DNA of 64,000 nt from Hymenolepis diminuta (Eukaryota > Platyhelminthes > Cestoda > Cyclophyllidea > Hymenolepididae): positions 1,129,171-1,193,170 of the forward strand of contig CAADRB010000031.1 of assembly GCA_900708905.1 (NCBI GenBank). The letters are read 5' to 3'. Below are positions 1 to 13,100 of this stretch, piece after piece. The stretch's first letter is position 1, and the number at the start of each line of letters is the position of its first letter. Under the pieces are notes generated by a model. That model did not search any database. It was not told where the DNA came from and was given only the letters and a program-made list of their open reading frames with translations. The translations under genes and the position numbers were made by a program.

Positions 1-1167
1 AAGGAAATTTTACGATCAGTTTTAAAGAACAATGCGATTTCGGTTATTGTCAAGGGTCTACGTCTTTAGAAGATTTTCAAAAACAACTTCATTCTACGGT
101 CCAGAAAAATAGACTCCCAACTGTTCAATTGTATGCCAGGCACAGGTAGAAAGTCGCAGTAAAGAAGAGTAAAAACACGATCTCTGATACTTGCACTAAA
201 AATTTTAAAATTATTGAAAACAGTGCGTAAATATGGAAATTATTTTCTTACTAAATGCTAAACTAGAATGATTATATTGATACAAAATAACTGTGACAAA
301 TTAACAAAGTTCGCTTTTAAGAAATGTTATTTGAGCTACACAGTCTCACAGAGAAACTATGCTACTATGTCATGATGTGCTGGACACAAGGGAGCGATTA
401 GTTCAAAATCATTCTCAAGGATTGAACTGCTCGTCTTTTTTAAGCCAAAGGGAATTGCAAGAGCAAAAAGTCGCTATAGATGATATTAATTTCTTAAAAA
501 AAGACGAGAAGAAACTGACCATCAATAAACGGATTGAGAGAAATTAAAATAACCCACTTTATTTCACCAGCACTATCTATGCTCTTGATACAAGCATATA
601 CAAAAGGGGCTTTCAGACATATATTGCCTATAGCCCTTCTAATTATAACAATGTTCATGACGCAACAAGAAGGAAGTCAGAATTTTGTTCAAGTCAGGTA
701 GAGTAGAAACTCTGAATTCTAGTAAACAGCCGAATATTTGTCCTGTCTGCAAGATATTTATAAGTATATGCAAAAGACCCCGAGAGAATATGCTTAGACT
801 AGATCTCACATTAGTAATATTCCGCAAGTCACAGCGTGGGGGACAAATACTACAGTTAGAGAGGATGAAAATAACAAGAGTTTACTGTGTCCGGAATCCA
901 AGCGTTTTAACATTACACTGTCCAAAGGCTAACAAATCTGGTTTAAACATAACTTCTCATATCCCTTGCTAACTAATGTTTATTTTCCCAATCAAAATAT
1001 CCGCTACTGTTCCAACCTGTTTGATGGAGGAGGAAGGGAGGAGGGTTATATGCTTTCTGAAGTATTAAAAACATTCAGATAAGAAAAACAAAGAAGAGTG
1101 CGTCAGTATTTGGGGTTATATCAGATGAACACTCAATTCATGCCACTATATATTTGCTCACGACAGT
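1..1167. other. Probable WDFY3 intron or flank, no gene seen
   Basis: This AT-rich stretch lies on the 3' side of the last visible WDFY3 exon. Neither strand shows the residues expected to follow in the WDFY3 family, so the next exon is probably beyond the window. Several short open frames (for example 359-547 plus and 685-972 plus) lack recognisable domains or splice context. Confidence 0.6.
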
Positions 1168-1170
1168 TTA

Positions 1171-4100
1171 GATATTTGTATAAGCATTTATTTCCATAAT
1201 TAGCGTTTGGTAAGAACTAGCCTGGAGAGTTAGAGTCGCCGATAAATGTCCCCGTATCTGAATTAAGGCAGGAATTAGTCTCAATATTACAAGAACGGCA
1301 CCAGTGTGAACGATTGATGGAGGTGATATGAAAAGACGGCCGTTAGAATCCTTGACGTTGATATCCAGACTACCCTGCATGGCGTCCAAAGACGATCTGT
1401 CGAATTCATCAAGAGCCATTGCAATGAGATATCGGAAGATGAGACAAATGTAAAAGAGAGCGGTCGGAATGCTGCCGAACTGGGTTAAGTCTGTAATCTG
1501 TTCTACCAACGAAGATCGAAGAAAAATTTTCCGGAAAGTAGTTAGAAGATTTGGATCCAAACGGGGACCATTATGTGGACTTGTATGATCTCCACTGTTA
1601 GAAGTAACCGTAGTTTCATCTAATGTATCTGACTGTGAGATCTGATTGGTATCATGATCTACTGGTGAGGAAAAGATGACTGTTTCTTTATTGAAGCAAC
1701 CCAACAGGCGAATGGATTGTTCAAAACTTTCAAATTGGAGCTAAAATATAAGAAAAGAGATTTGGATTAAATCGACTAGAAAACATTATATTAAAACAGA
1801 TAAGGTTACCTAAGATTGGGGCAGTATTTTGAAAATTTTAGGAAATAAGTCGTGGAAACTAACTTAGGAATTTAACTCATACATAAGTCGATAGAATGCG
1901 AAGCATATACTCTAATACCGGATAGTGCAGTATTAGCACACTAAGAATAAGCGCACAAAGCAAGGATAAGGAGATGAAAAGCAACGAATCCTACGTATTC
2001 TTATGTATTTGCATCAAGAATGTTATACGACGATTACCTCAGATACGAATTGTTTTGCACTGGCAGGTTCAAACTTCATTGCGATTGTAAGTACAGCAAT
2101 AATGCCTTTGATTAGCAAGATAATCTGACGCTTCTTTTCGACCTCGCGAATGCCGTCGGCTATCTCCTCATCACTTTCAGGCGATAGACTTCCATTGAGC
2201 ATGACAAGCTGGTGAATAATACGCATTGATCCGTTACACTTGCGGTAAATAGTTCGACATCGGTGCGAATCACGAAGAACATTGCAAAGGAGACGAAGAA
2301 TCTATAAAAGAGAAGACTCATTAAATGCTTTACACATAGTTAAGTCGATCCTACAAGACCGAAGTAATCAATCTCACCTCAATTCGTAGAGAAACTTCAG
2401 CAGAAGGAAGAATGTCTAAGAGGTTAAGTAGCTGATCTTCTTGAGGGGAAACGACGAATATTTCATAAAGAAAACCTAGAGCATGTCTGGCGACTCGAAC
2501 CGGAAGAGTGGAATGCGGCAAGAGATTGGTAAGGACGCAGTAAACTCCTTTGCAGTTTGTTACAATTAAGGCATCTTGAGCTGATTGAGAGACAATAGCG
2601 GTCAGCAGTCGAAGAATCGTAATGAGGAGTTCGAGTAAGGGAGTCTCTGTAGTGTTGGCAAATGGCTCAAAAGTCTCATAGGTTGACGGTTTGCAATGTG
2701 AAGGTACAGTGATGCCTGAAATCAAATAAGTAATATATTATTGGCAATTTGTGTTTTTAAATAAAGTAGGCTAAATAGTTGAACTAAAAAATGTAACATA
2801 AACGTATTTGAAAAGATACTTCTAGAAAGTTTACAGAAGAGAAATTACTATTTCTACGATCGTTGATTCGAAAAATTGTGTCAGTACACTTTTCCAGATG
2901 GTGTGTGGTGACTTCTAAGATGCCGACATTTCGATAGAATTCCTTCATGCTTGGAAATGCGAGTATTAAACGGAGTAGGCAGGAGAAGGCGTACTGCAGA
3001 CACGTCGGGTACCTGGGAAAAATCATCAGTTTAGAACACACTACATTCCGAAATTAAAGGGTAGGAATGAAAGACAGAAAACGTACTTGGAGTTGCGTAA
3101 CAGCAGAGCAACGCTACTAATTTCCTGAAGCGGTGCATAATGAAGCTTCTCAATCATCGACGCAAACAAGTCGAAAAATACCTCCTATAAGTAAGTACGC
3201 GATACGTTACTACCGAAAAGACATTTTAGTAAATATCCAGAGTCCTAAACTAACCTGAACTGTATCCGGCTTAGAAGCAATACCTTCAGCAATGCTGCTG
3301 ATGAGATGGTGCTTATCCAAGAGGAAGTAGTTTCCTGGAGATCGCTCATAGATACCACGGATCTGTTCCAGCAGTGCGATACAAAGACATGCAGATCGAG
3401 CCCGTAGAAAGGTAGTCTGAAGAGTATCGATCGCTCTAATGTTTCGTATAGCCTCTCCTAAAAAAAGAAATTATGAAGTAATCAATAATGTGCGTGTGTA
3501 ATCCATCACAAAAATATTAGAAAATATAAATGCATACGATTTGTTTATGAGAAACAAATTAAGAATGAAGCTAACTGGAAAATTACTTGCCTTTTGCTCG
3601 AGGTATATTCATCCTAAAACCAGGAAGTTGGAAAACTTCTACAACTGCATTCGTTTTAAGGTGAAGTTCTTTGGATCCCACGTAGATTAGATCACTAAGG
3701 AGGCGGGTCAAACGCTGGCAAAAGGCCCGGGCTTCTTCGCCTTCCTCAAGTTCGTATCTAAAAGATAAATCAAATTACAAGTTTAGCGTTTTACTCACTT
3801 ACTGAAATTATAAATCTTAAAAAGTTTAGCTGCATCCCATAATTGGAAGAAAACTATTTTTCTCCATATATTATTAGAGGAAAAGGTTAGTCGTGTTTAT
3901 ATGAAACAGGCATTTGAGAAAATTTTAAAACGTCAAGAAAAAATAGTGTCAATCCATTGAAAAATCCAAAAGTTGAAGTTGGAAAAAATAACCATCGATA
4001 GAAATATGCAAAAATTCAGAGATTCTGGAGGATTGAAAGGTAATTTGGGGATGATATTACCTATTATTTTCCAGATAAAATAATCCTAACTAATTTTCGG

Positions 4101-7100
4101 CTGGATGCTAAGAAAACAATGAATGAGTTTCCATCTTCTGCATAATTAGCAATGGTACGACTAGAACAATTTGGGCAGATCAATGTGAAAAGAAAATTGA
4201 ATAGAATTTTAATTAATTGAAAAGGGAATATCAAAGGACATAATAAATGCAACTAAATGGAGCACTGCAGACTAATATGCAGAATATAGGAAAAATGATA
4301 TATATTTTCCAGTTATTCTTTGACTAGGAGACAAAGAATAATAAAGAAATGACGAAATCATAACAGACATAAGCATATAAACAGTGAACATTTTAATAAG
4401 AGACGAAGATGCGGAGTAGAAATAAAAGAATGAAACTCGTGCATCAGAATCACCTTCGTTTGAAATCTTGGTTCACTGGACTGCCTACTTTAGCTAACAG
4501 AGTAAAGTTCACTGTTTCAAAGCCTAAGATTTAACCGCCAGATTAGTGAATGAGTTCAAATCCAAAATCCTTATTGTCTAATGAATTGACAAATTGAACA
4601 GATAGTCAAACCACCTCGAAAGATTAATCATTTCTGATAACCAAGAGCAGATAGTTGTGTTGCTATTTTAACAGAGTACGGATTAACATAGCTCACTTAA
4701 GGTAACTATAGTGCTCCTTCCAACAAGGAGTAACGGAATTGAACGTCGTAAACTTTACTAACGAAAATATGCATCGATCAATGGGCTGAAAAGACTAAAA
4801 AATTACAATTCTGTATCACAGTGAAAGGATTCTGCAATAGAACCGAGTTAGTCCAAGTGATTTACATGACCAAACAATTTGAATGACATCAACTGATCAT
4901 AGGAACTTGAGCTTTACCCGTATTTATTATAAGCGATAAAAGATATTAGTTTGAAAGAGTGGACTCTATGATTATCAGAATAGGTAGATGTAATTAGGAA
5001 TAAATCATGGTTCAATACGCTGGTTAATTAACTCTGAGCAATGCGAACGTCAACCACCACTTAGAAATCAACGGATCAGATAATAGTTTAAATTCTACTT
5101 TACATCACGACGCATCACAAACTATAATTACTCAAAGGTAAATAGCCAAATGATTTCAGAAGTCTTACGAGCAAGGATCTTTGCATTTCCAGACTTTTAC
5201 TCTCTGTCAGTTTCATAGAAACCGGAGCAATGGGAAAAATTTTACAATTTTTATTTGTGGAAGGCAACAGTAAGTCCAACAAATGATAAAGGGAAGAGAA
5301 TCAATAGGACACATAGAGCAACGTAAAGGTATTGAAGAGTCTTACTTCATTTGATATTTTGAACTCTGATTGTACAATATTTGCCGATTGAGCAGCTCAC
5401 ATTTCAAACTCCAGACTTCACTATTTGTCTCCTGAGTTGTAGTAAATGGATGTCCACGATTTTCGGGGATTTTTCACAGATATTATTTAATCAAGGGTCA
5501 GATTGTTATTTTTCTCCTTTTTTTCAATCGTTGAGAAAGCAAATAATGTTATAAGATATTCCGAAGCTCAAAGCTTTAAAATAGCAGGTATAATAAAATT
5601 TTATAGCTTTATAGCTTTTTACCTCTATTCGCAAGTTATTTATCGTGAACAGTCTACGTACCAACACAACACAACATACATAAACTATCATTCTGGAGTC
5701 GAGTCCTGAATCTTGAGATTTGGAATACCAGACCAGGATGAAATCATAAGAATTCCCTAACCAGATTAATAGCCTTCGTTGTAATATCTTTATACTCTAT
5801 CCCTCAACTCCCCATTTTACTTATTTGTGCCACTCTACTGCCACCTATTTTATGATGTCTCCCTATAACTAAAGATTATGAAATCAGTCAGCTGCTCAAA
5901 ATGATTAAGTTATCATATGTTAGGTCAATAGCATAAGTAAATGCATAACTCTACCTTCTTAAACTTGAGAGAAATGAAATTCGTTTTCGAATCTCGACCG
6001 TTACTTAGCCAAACTTAGAGAATAATGTTCCCATCATAAATGAAAAATTCAACATACATGATTAATAGTGCCTCAAAGAAGGCCAAATATTTTTGATTCA
6101 TGTAACCACGCCCTCCTCGTATTTCGGGATAGGTACTAACGTGACTTGGCCGTGAGAAACACAAGTATAAGACACTTCTCAAAGCCTAACTCATCTAATC
6201 TGATTCTAGACAAACTGCTTAGATTTTCATGAAAAATATGCATATATTAGCGAAAAGTTAATCAGATAATTGTGAGAATTAAAAAAAGGAGAATTTTCTT
6301 CAATTTTATTTCACACATGAGATTTAAATCACGTGATAAAATGGATCTAAAACAGGTTCTCTCAACCTGAGTTAAAAGAACGGCAGTATGCCAACGTTAA
6401 TCTTCAAGTCTATTTAGAAAAGTACTTTCAACCATTCTCCTCCAGTAGAGGAGTGACACTATGAAGCTGTCCTGGTAAGTAATTCGATTTTGGCAGTCCT
6501 ATCAAACCACATTTAATCATTGGGATTGAATACTCCGATCACCGATTGAACACCGATAGGCATAGGATCTGCGACTCCTGGGTTTGCACATTAACCATCG
6601 GGCCATCAGAAATGAACTCAATAATGGACAAAAGTTCAAATTCCATGGTCTCTGAATACTTTAAATTCCTTTCAGTAAGTAGCCCTCAATGTGAATAAAA
6701 TACGATTTATATTTCATTTCCATATTTTAAATCAAATAGGTTTCTTGTTAGCTGCATTGAAACCAAATTTAAACTTTCCCAATAAACCAAAAGGATATTT
6801 TTTATATTAAAAATGGACATTATCCGTCATCGATATTGACATGCCAGTCATTATATGATTTTCGATAAGTATGACTCATCTACAATTACACCCCTAGGAT
6901 AATTTCAGGTTGATTGGCCTACATTATAATGAAAGATATTCAGACTACACTTTTTTATACCGCCTTAAAGATTGATAGAAAACATAATCCATAAAACTCA
7001 GCGAGCCGTTGCTGGATTCTTAAATTACTGCCCTTCTATGCTTGTACCTGGGAATGAAGTCTTTGGGCAGCCAACCAATCCCATTTATCCACATATCTAA

Positions 7101-10100
7101 ACGAAATCTTATTTGTCGAAATAATCTACCCTTGATACCGGATAATGGTTAAGTTTCAATAATATGAGTTTCGACAGAAGACATGATCCACCAAACTGAT
7201 CTTTCGTATATAATATCGGATCAATGGCCCAACATCTCCATAACAGATGCTCTGACTTTATTTGTATGGGATCAGGAGCGTTTAACATCTGCAATTGGCT
7301 GACCCAAATACTAAACAGAGAGAGCAGAATAACAAGCATGACACTCCCCTAAAATATTTCCTTCATCTTAGATCACGTGCCGGGAAGAGCGTACAAAATA
7401 GAAAAAACAAATGTAGAGGTTAACTAGCCAGCTAAAAAGAGCAAGCAGCTTGAATTAAGTAGAGTGGAAAGAAAATGCATCCAGGGTACAATGTATCCAA
7501 AGTTGGAATTGATCTCAATAATACAGAGAAATAGAGCTTTGCGACTTTTAAAATTCTTGTCCTCACGTGGCTATTAGAAGAGACAGGTGGTGAGATGATC
7601 AACCACTCAATAAGCTCTGAAATCGTGGATGTGATTTCACCAAGGAACCCAGGAGCCAAATATTGAAATTTGAACGTTAGGGCAAAGCACAGTAAATGAT
7701 ACACTGTAAATTGATGATGAATCCATAACTGAAATGCGATAAGAATCTTGATATAATATCCTTATTCTCTACACCTATTCTACACTCCCTTCACCTTTAA
7801 ATGAACTATCATACTTTTCGTCGCTAATTAACTTTGTTAACGTTCGCTTTGTCTTGGGTAATAATGAAATAAAAGACATTAGATAATCTAATTACTGATT
7901 TTAGCAGCTGTAACGTTGGTTCAACATTTATCGTATCGATGCGTAATCAAGTACAATAGTAATGCGAGATAGTTCAGAAAAGTTACAATTGGTCTGACTA
8001 ATCATCCGAATTCATTCTAACGATTCATCAGTTTATGCAAAAATATAAAATAATACAGAACATAACGAAATGCGTCATTCCGTCATCTCCTAAGTGCATT
8101 TATGATAAATTAGTAAACGTGACAAGTGGTCTTTAATTTTATTCTGAGCTCGGATAAAAGACTAAACAAGGTAGAACTTGGGGAAAGAATATTCAAGGGT
8201 TAACAAGCTTAAATGAATGGACAGCTTGAATAGGGTGATGTTATGGGAACGTCTCCACCAGGAAAAGAAATGTGTACAGTTGAATTAATTATGTGAATAG
8301 TAATAATTGAACGAAAAAATTACCTAGCTTTAGATTTTTGCATGCATAATATCGATAGTTGACTGTCACGTCCAGATTCCACCATTGCCACATAGACTAA
8401 TGCACAATAGTCTGACATGTTGACAGATTGGTCATATAACTTGCAGACACTTTCTAAGTGGACGGGTTAAATATATCTCTATTAGATTGCCTGATTTCGC
8501 ATTCATAATAAGATAAAACACGAAGACGAATTATCGATTCCGAAAGCACAAGCCATTTTTGTTATTAACTCGAGCAGTCCAAAAGAAGCGACATCGAGAT
8601 CCATCCCTCGTCAATTAATATCAAATAAAACGTACTCAATGACATCTTGCTTTGTTTCTACATTTGCCTTTTTTTAATTTTAGGTCCTCTCGTTATGAGT
8701 AACACAAAAGAAAGTCGGTCCTACTGCTTATTTCATTGCTCAAGTGACTAAAATTTGTCTGAGCATTTCGTCTCGAACACGTTCCAAAGATTTTTACTAT
8801 TTCATTACATTTTGACAGTGTCGAATCCTATTGAATGGATGCGACTAATCTCCCAAAAAAGGTCCATTTTAACGCAAGAACGTAAGGCATAAAAAACTCA
8901 AATAAACCCTTCAAGGACATTTTATTCACGCAAATATTCTTGTAATGGACACATATTTTATGCCAGTATTTGCCAGTAAAGCAAAATAATTGTCTTATCT
9001 CGTCCCTGGAAACAAAGAAATACAACAGAGAGTTAACGAAGAATTCAAGTAAAGTATAAGTTACTGTCAATGAAAAAGTCTTGCTAGGAAAGGCAGAGGA
9101 AAAAACCTCATCTTATGAAGACTAAAACCACTTTTTAGAATACTCGGCTTTTAATAATAATTCTACTCTTGTTTGAAGGAAAGCACTGTTTAACAACTAC
9201 AAAGGAGCGAAATTCCGAAGCATTCATCCCTAGGAAACTTGGTTTCTCACATCTCCTGAACAGCCATTAAAATCATATTTCGTGACGAACAAGCATTAAA
9301 GAGATTGTCTGATTGCTCCTATAGGGACATTACTAATTTTTGCTCATTTGACAGTCAGTACAGATCGTGTCATATAATTTTCAGACGAGAGCGTATTGGT
9401 CTAAATAGAGTATCATCTGAAAATACGTTTGCTCTGTTCTCGTCTGCAAGTTAAAGTTCTTGTATAAATATTTTAAATATTTACGGTAAAATTATGAGCT
9501 TGAAATAAACACATAAAATTCGTCATTTTTATCAATTCAATTGGTTTTAACACTAACTACGTTTGCTCTTTAGACAGAAGAAAAGAGACTAAAAGAGAGG
9601 AAATAAAGGAATGAGATATAAGGGAAAAATTAAGGGGAAACAATTTTAAAAGCGACTAAAAACTACTTAGTTCAAACAAATAGTAAACATAAATGATTCA
9701 TTAAAAGGTTAAGCGATTGTGCGACCCAACTAATGACTTATATGAGAAAGAGATACTATCAACTAGGAAAAAAACTCTATCAGTAAAATATACAATAATT
9801 GCGATTTAATATATTCAGTGCTATCTTTAAACGAGAGTGATACATCTGAAATTAATATTTAAAAAATCTTATTTTATTTTATAAATGAGTAAGCTGATTA
9901 AGAAAGCCGTGATAGAGAGATTAAAACGAGGAAAATTTCTGATGAATAATTCTAAAATGTTTCCCAAAATAACACAAAAAGGAACGAAACATATTTGCAT
10001 ACTTGAATTTTATATTAAGTAAAAATAAATTTCAAAGTAACATCACCTCTAAAATACTAGAATAAAGACCTCGGTGTAACATCATAGCATGAACAATCAC

Positions 10101-13100
10101 TCAATTCTTAAAAGTTTGAACATTGACCCATTAAGGAACCCGGAGGACAAACATCGACTCTATCCATTCACCTTACTCCTTATTGGATGATTTTAATGTT
10201 CCTCGTGTTTATATGCTCCCTCATGGTTAATAATATCAATGAAATTAGGTTAAGGAACCTCACATTTGGGTGGTCATTCACATTGCTGAACGTGCTCAGA
10301 TGGGATAGCAGCAGATCTAGATCATCCAATTAAAATGATTAACCGTAATTAAGCTATGGAAGCTGGATCCGAAAATGTATGATTTTAAAGAAAGCCTTGT
10401 ACACGCAATCTCGCCAGTTTCCTTGGGTAACGCACGCAGTAGATGTAATACGATTTCTACCCAGTGCGAGTAAAAAACACGAAAAACTACAAAAAATACT
10501 TAATGAGCGATGGAATTCATGCCAAAAGACGAAGAATGGAAGTTCTAAGACACATGATATTGTCGAATAAGGAAAATCGTATCTTAACCGCTGAGGTCAT
10601 GCTACATTACTTAAACATGCTAGCATCTGAAATATATTATTATGAATCTCCCCAAAACTAGACTTTAGTCATCAATAATACTTTTTATGAAGAGAAGGAT
10701 AGTTTAAACATTTCAGATAACCAACAATAATCGAATAGGTCACATTGCCAATAGAAAGGAAGATAGGAATTGAATAACACGTTAACATAAACGAATAAAT
10801 AGGGATTCGGCCCACATATTCGTTATGGAAATCCGAAGAGAATTGAAATTACGAGAGTTCAAAATGATTGAACTCTAGAAAGTTCTGTTATGTTTAACAT
10901 GTCTTGGACAGTGTTTGCCTGTTTATTGTATGGCCAATCATCAAATAAAACCAGCTGGTCAATTTGCTCTGAATATCATGGACAAGAATTTACCCTAAAA
11001 CGCGGGCATCAAAATATGAAAGCTGAACCTTGGACCGCAAGTTTATTTCGCGTTTCCTACATTCTCCTAATGAAAAATAAAACTCTTGCATGAATGCCAT
11101 AGTAGAAAAAATGACGGTCGAAAGAGAGATTCTGATCCTGAAATCATGCAAAAAGATCAAAAAATCATTTCTCCCCGAGCCAGTTTTATCCCTAATAGTA
11201 GTGAACTGACAGTATAGCTACAGTATACCATGCCCATCAAATGATAAAGTTTCAAAATTCACAGATGAATAATGTTATATATGAATTCCGATAGTTTACG
11301 AACTATTCATCTGTAAGTTGAAGCGTTATTTGTCTGTAATAAAACCACACATATTTAGTTCAATATTATACAGCATTTAATCAAAATGTTACCGTTAAGA
11401 CTACATCGATTAAAACGAAAATAATGAAAGTGATTAATAATTAAGACAAAAAGGACATAACAAGAAAGTAAGCTTAATTGGGAACAACGAAATAAAACTT
11501 AAATAGACAATTATTACATAGAGTATACGGAAATTTGGCTATTTTTATAGAAATCTACTGATTCCTATCAAAGGTCTAGAATATCCCTCCTTAATGGTCA
11601 AATGTGATTTATAATGATAGCATAAATGGCAATTTCCCATAAAGAAATCACCAAGGTACTATCTATTACTCCATGTTAACAGTCAACGTCAACGAAAATG
11701 ATTTCAATAACAAATAGCAACCAACAGCTAACGGATCTTAGGATAGCCTAGGTAAAAAATTTCATTCAGATAGAAGTGTGAACACAAAGACCGACATTAT
11801 TCTGACGATGAGTAACATAACTTATTCCGTCTATGTGATTCCGATCTATATTATACAAAGCTCAAAATCATTAAGAAGGCAACTTAGCATTATAAATTAT
11901 GGCTCCATCTTGATGAATAATAAATGTCCCACATGCAGTAATAGGAATGACCAGGAAAAATGGATATGATTCGTATTCTTTCAACAACTACCTTGGAGAG
12001 AAGGAAGACACCATACAAATGCTCTGATTAAAAAAATCATCCCTGTATCAAGAGATTATTGTTTTTATATATAACTCAGATATTTGAAATTGATTTACTG
12101 TTTAGCTAAGCGGAAATATAGTAGTGAGAATAATGGAGGGACATTACTCTAAATCTAGTCCATGAGAAATAAATTTCGCTCTGCTCAGATATTTGTTTTT
12201 CTATTATGAATAGAAACTCAATTCAATCAGTTTGATGTCTCTGAATTCTTAATATCAGTTAAATTGTTAGCACCAAATAGTCCATTTCTCAGCTTCTCTC
12301 ACAACCTAGAAACGATTAATCATTGTTAAGTGAGAAAAGTACACCCAGTCTATCAATTGGCAACATCATTTCACGCCGATTTAACGCTTTTAGTTAAAGA
12401 CACAATTCATTCTAGAAAAAAATGCCACAATCCCCACAAAAAAGAGTAAAAAAGATTAATAGAACTGGTCTGACTATGAGAAGAATATCAAGGAATTTGG
12501 ATTTGCATTTGAAATGTTTGTTTAAATATAACTGTATCCAAAACAAAGGAAGCATAAAACAAACATTTCATTTGAAGTAAAGCAGAAATAGGGAAAAATT
12601 ATTAAGATTCAGGGGAAGCTTAGGAATTTCAGCTAAAATGCAAAAACAGAAAAAAAAACAGCGCTAAGAAAAAAGAGAATTCCGCTTTTAATGAACGGTC
12701 TTCAGCTGTATGGATAGGGTAACTTTCAAAAAATCCACCTAGTTGTTTGTAAATCCTATAGAGGGTACACATTGGATAAACGAGTACTCACTTTTCTAAT
12801 GTATAACCATATCGCCATTGATAAGACGGCATGGTGTCACTTATGCAATCTAGGCTAACTACTGAGGTGTACAACAACGGCCGTTGTTTAGACGCAGAAG
12901 ATCCGCGGTTCAAATGACTAAAAATAAATATACCTAGAGAGATGAAAATACTTGAAAAGTGCTCGGCTGTCCGATTAGCAAACAATTGTAAGCGTGGCGA
13001 GATTGCATATCCAGATGTGTAGAAATCTGGTAGTAGATAATGCAATGTATGAAGGATGAAGCGGGTGAACTTAATTCAGAAGCACCCGAAAATGTTCCAT

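Noticed and set aside
7432..7704. 90-codon minus-strand frame in the WDFY3 intron, considered as a transposon fragment
   Set aside because: Neither strand gave a recognisable reverse-transcriptase or transposase motif.
10379..11093. Overlapping plus-strand frames considered as an intronic mobile element
   Set aside because: No motif, no repeats at the ends, and no other copy in the window.
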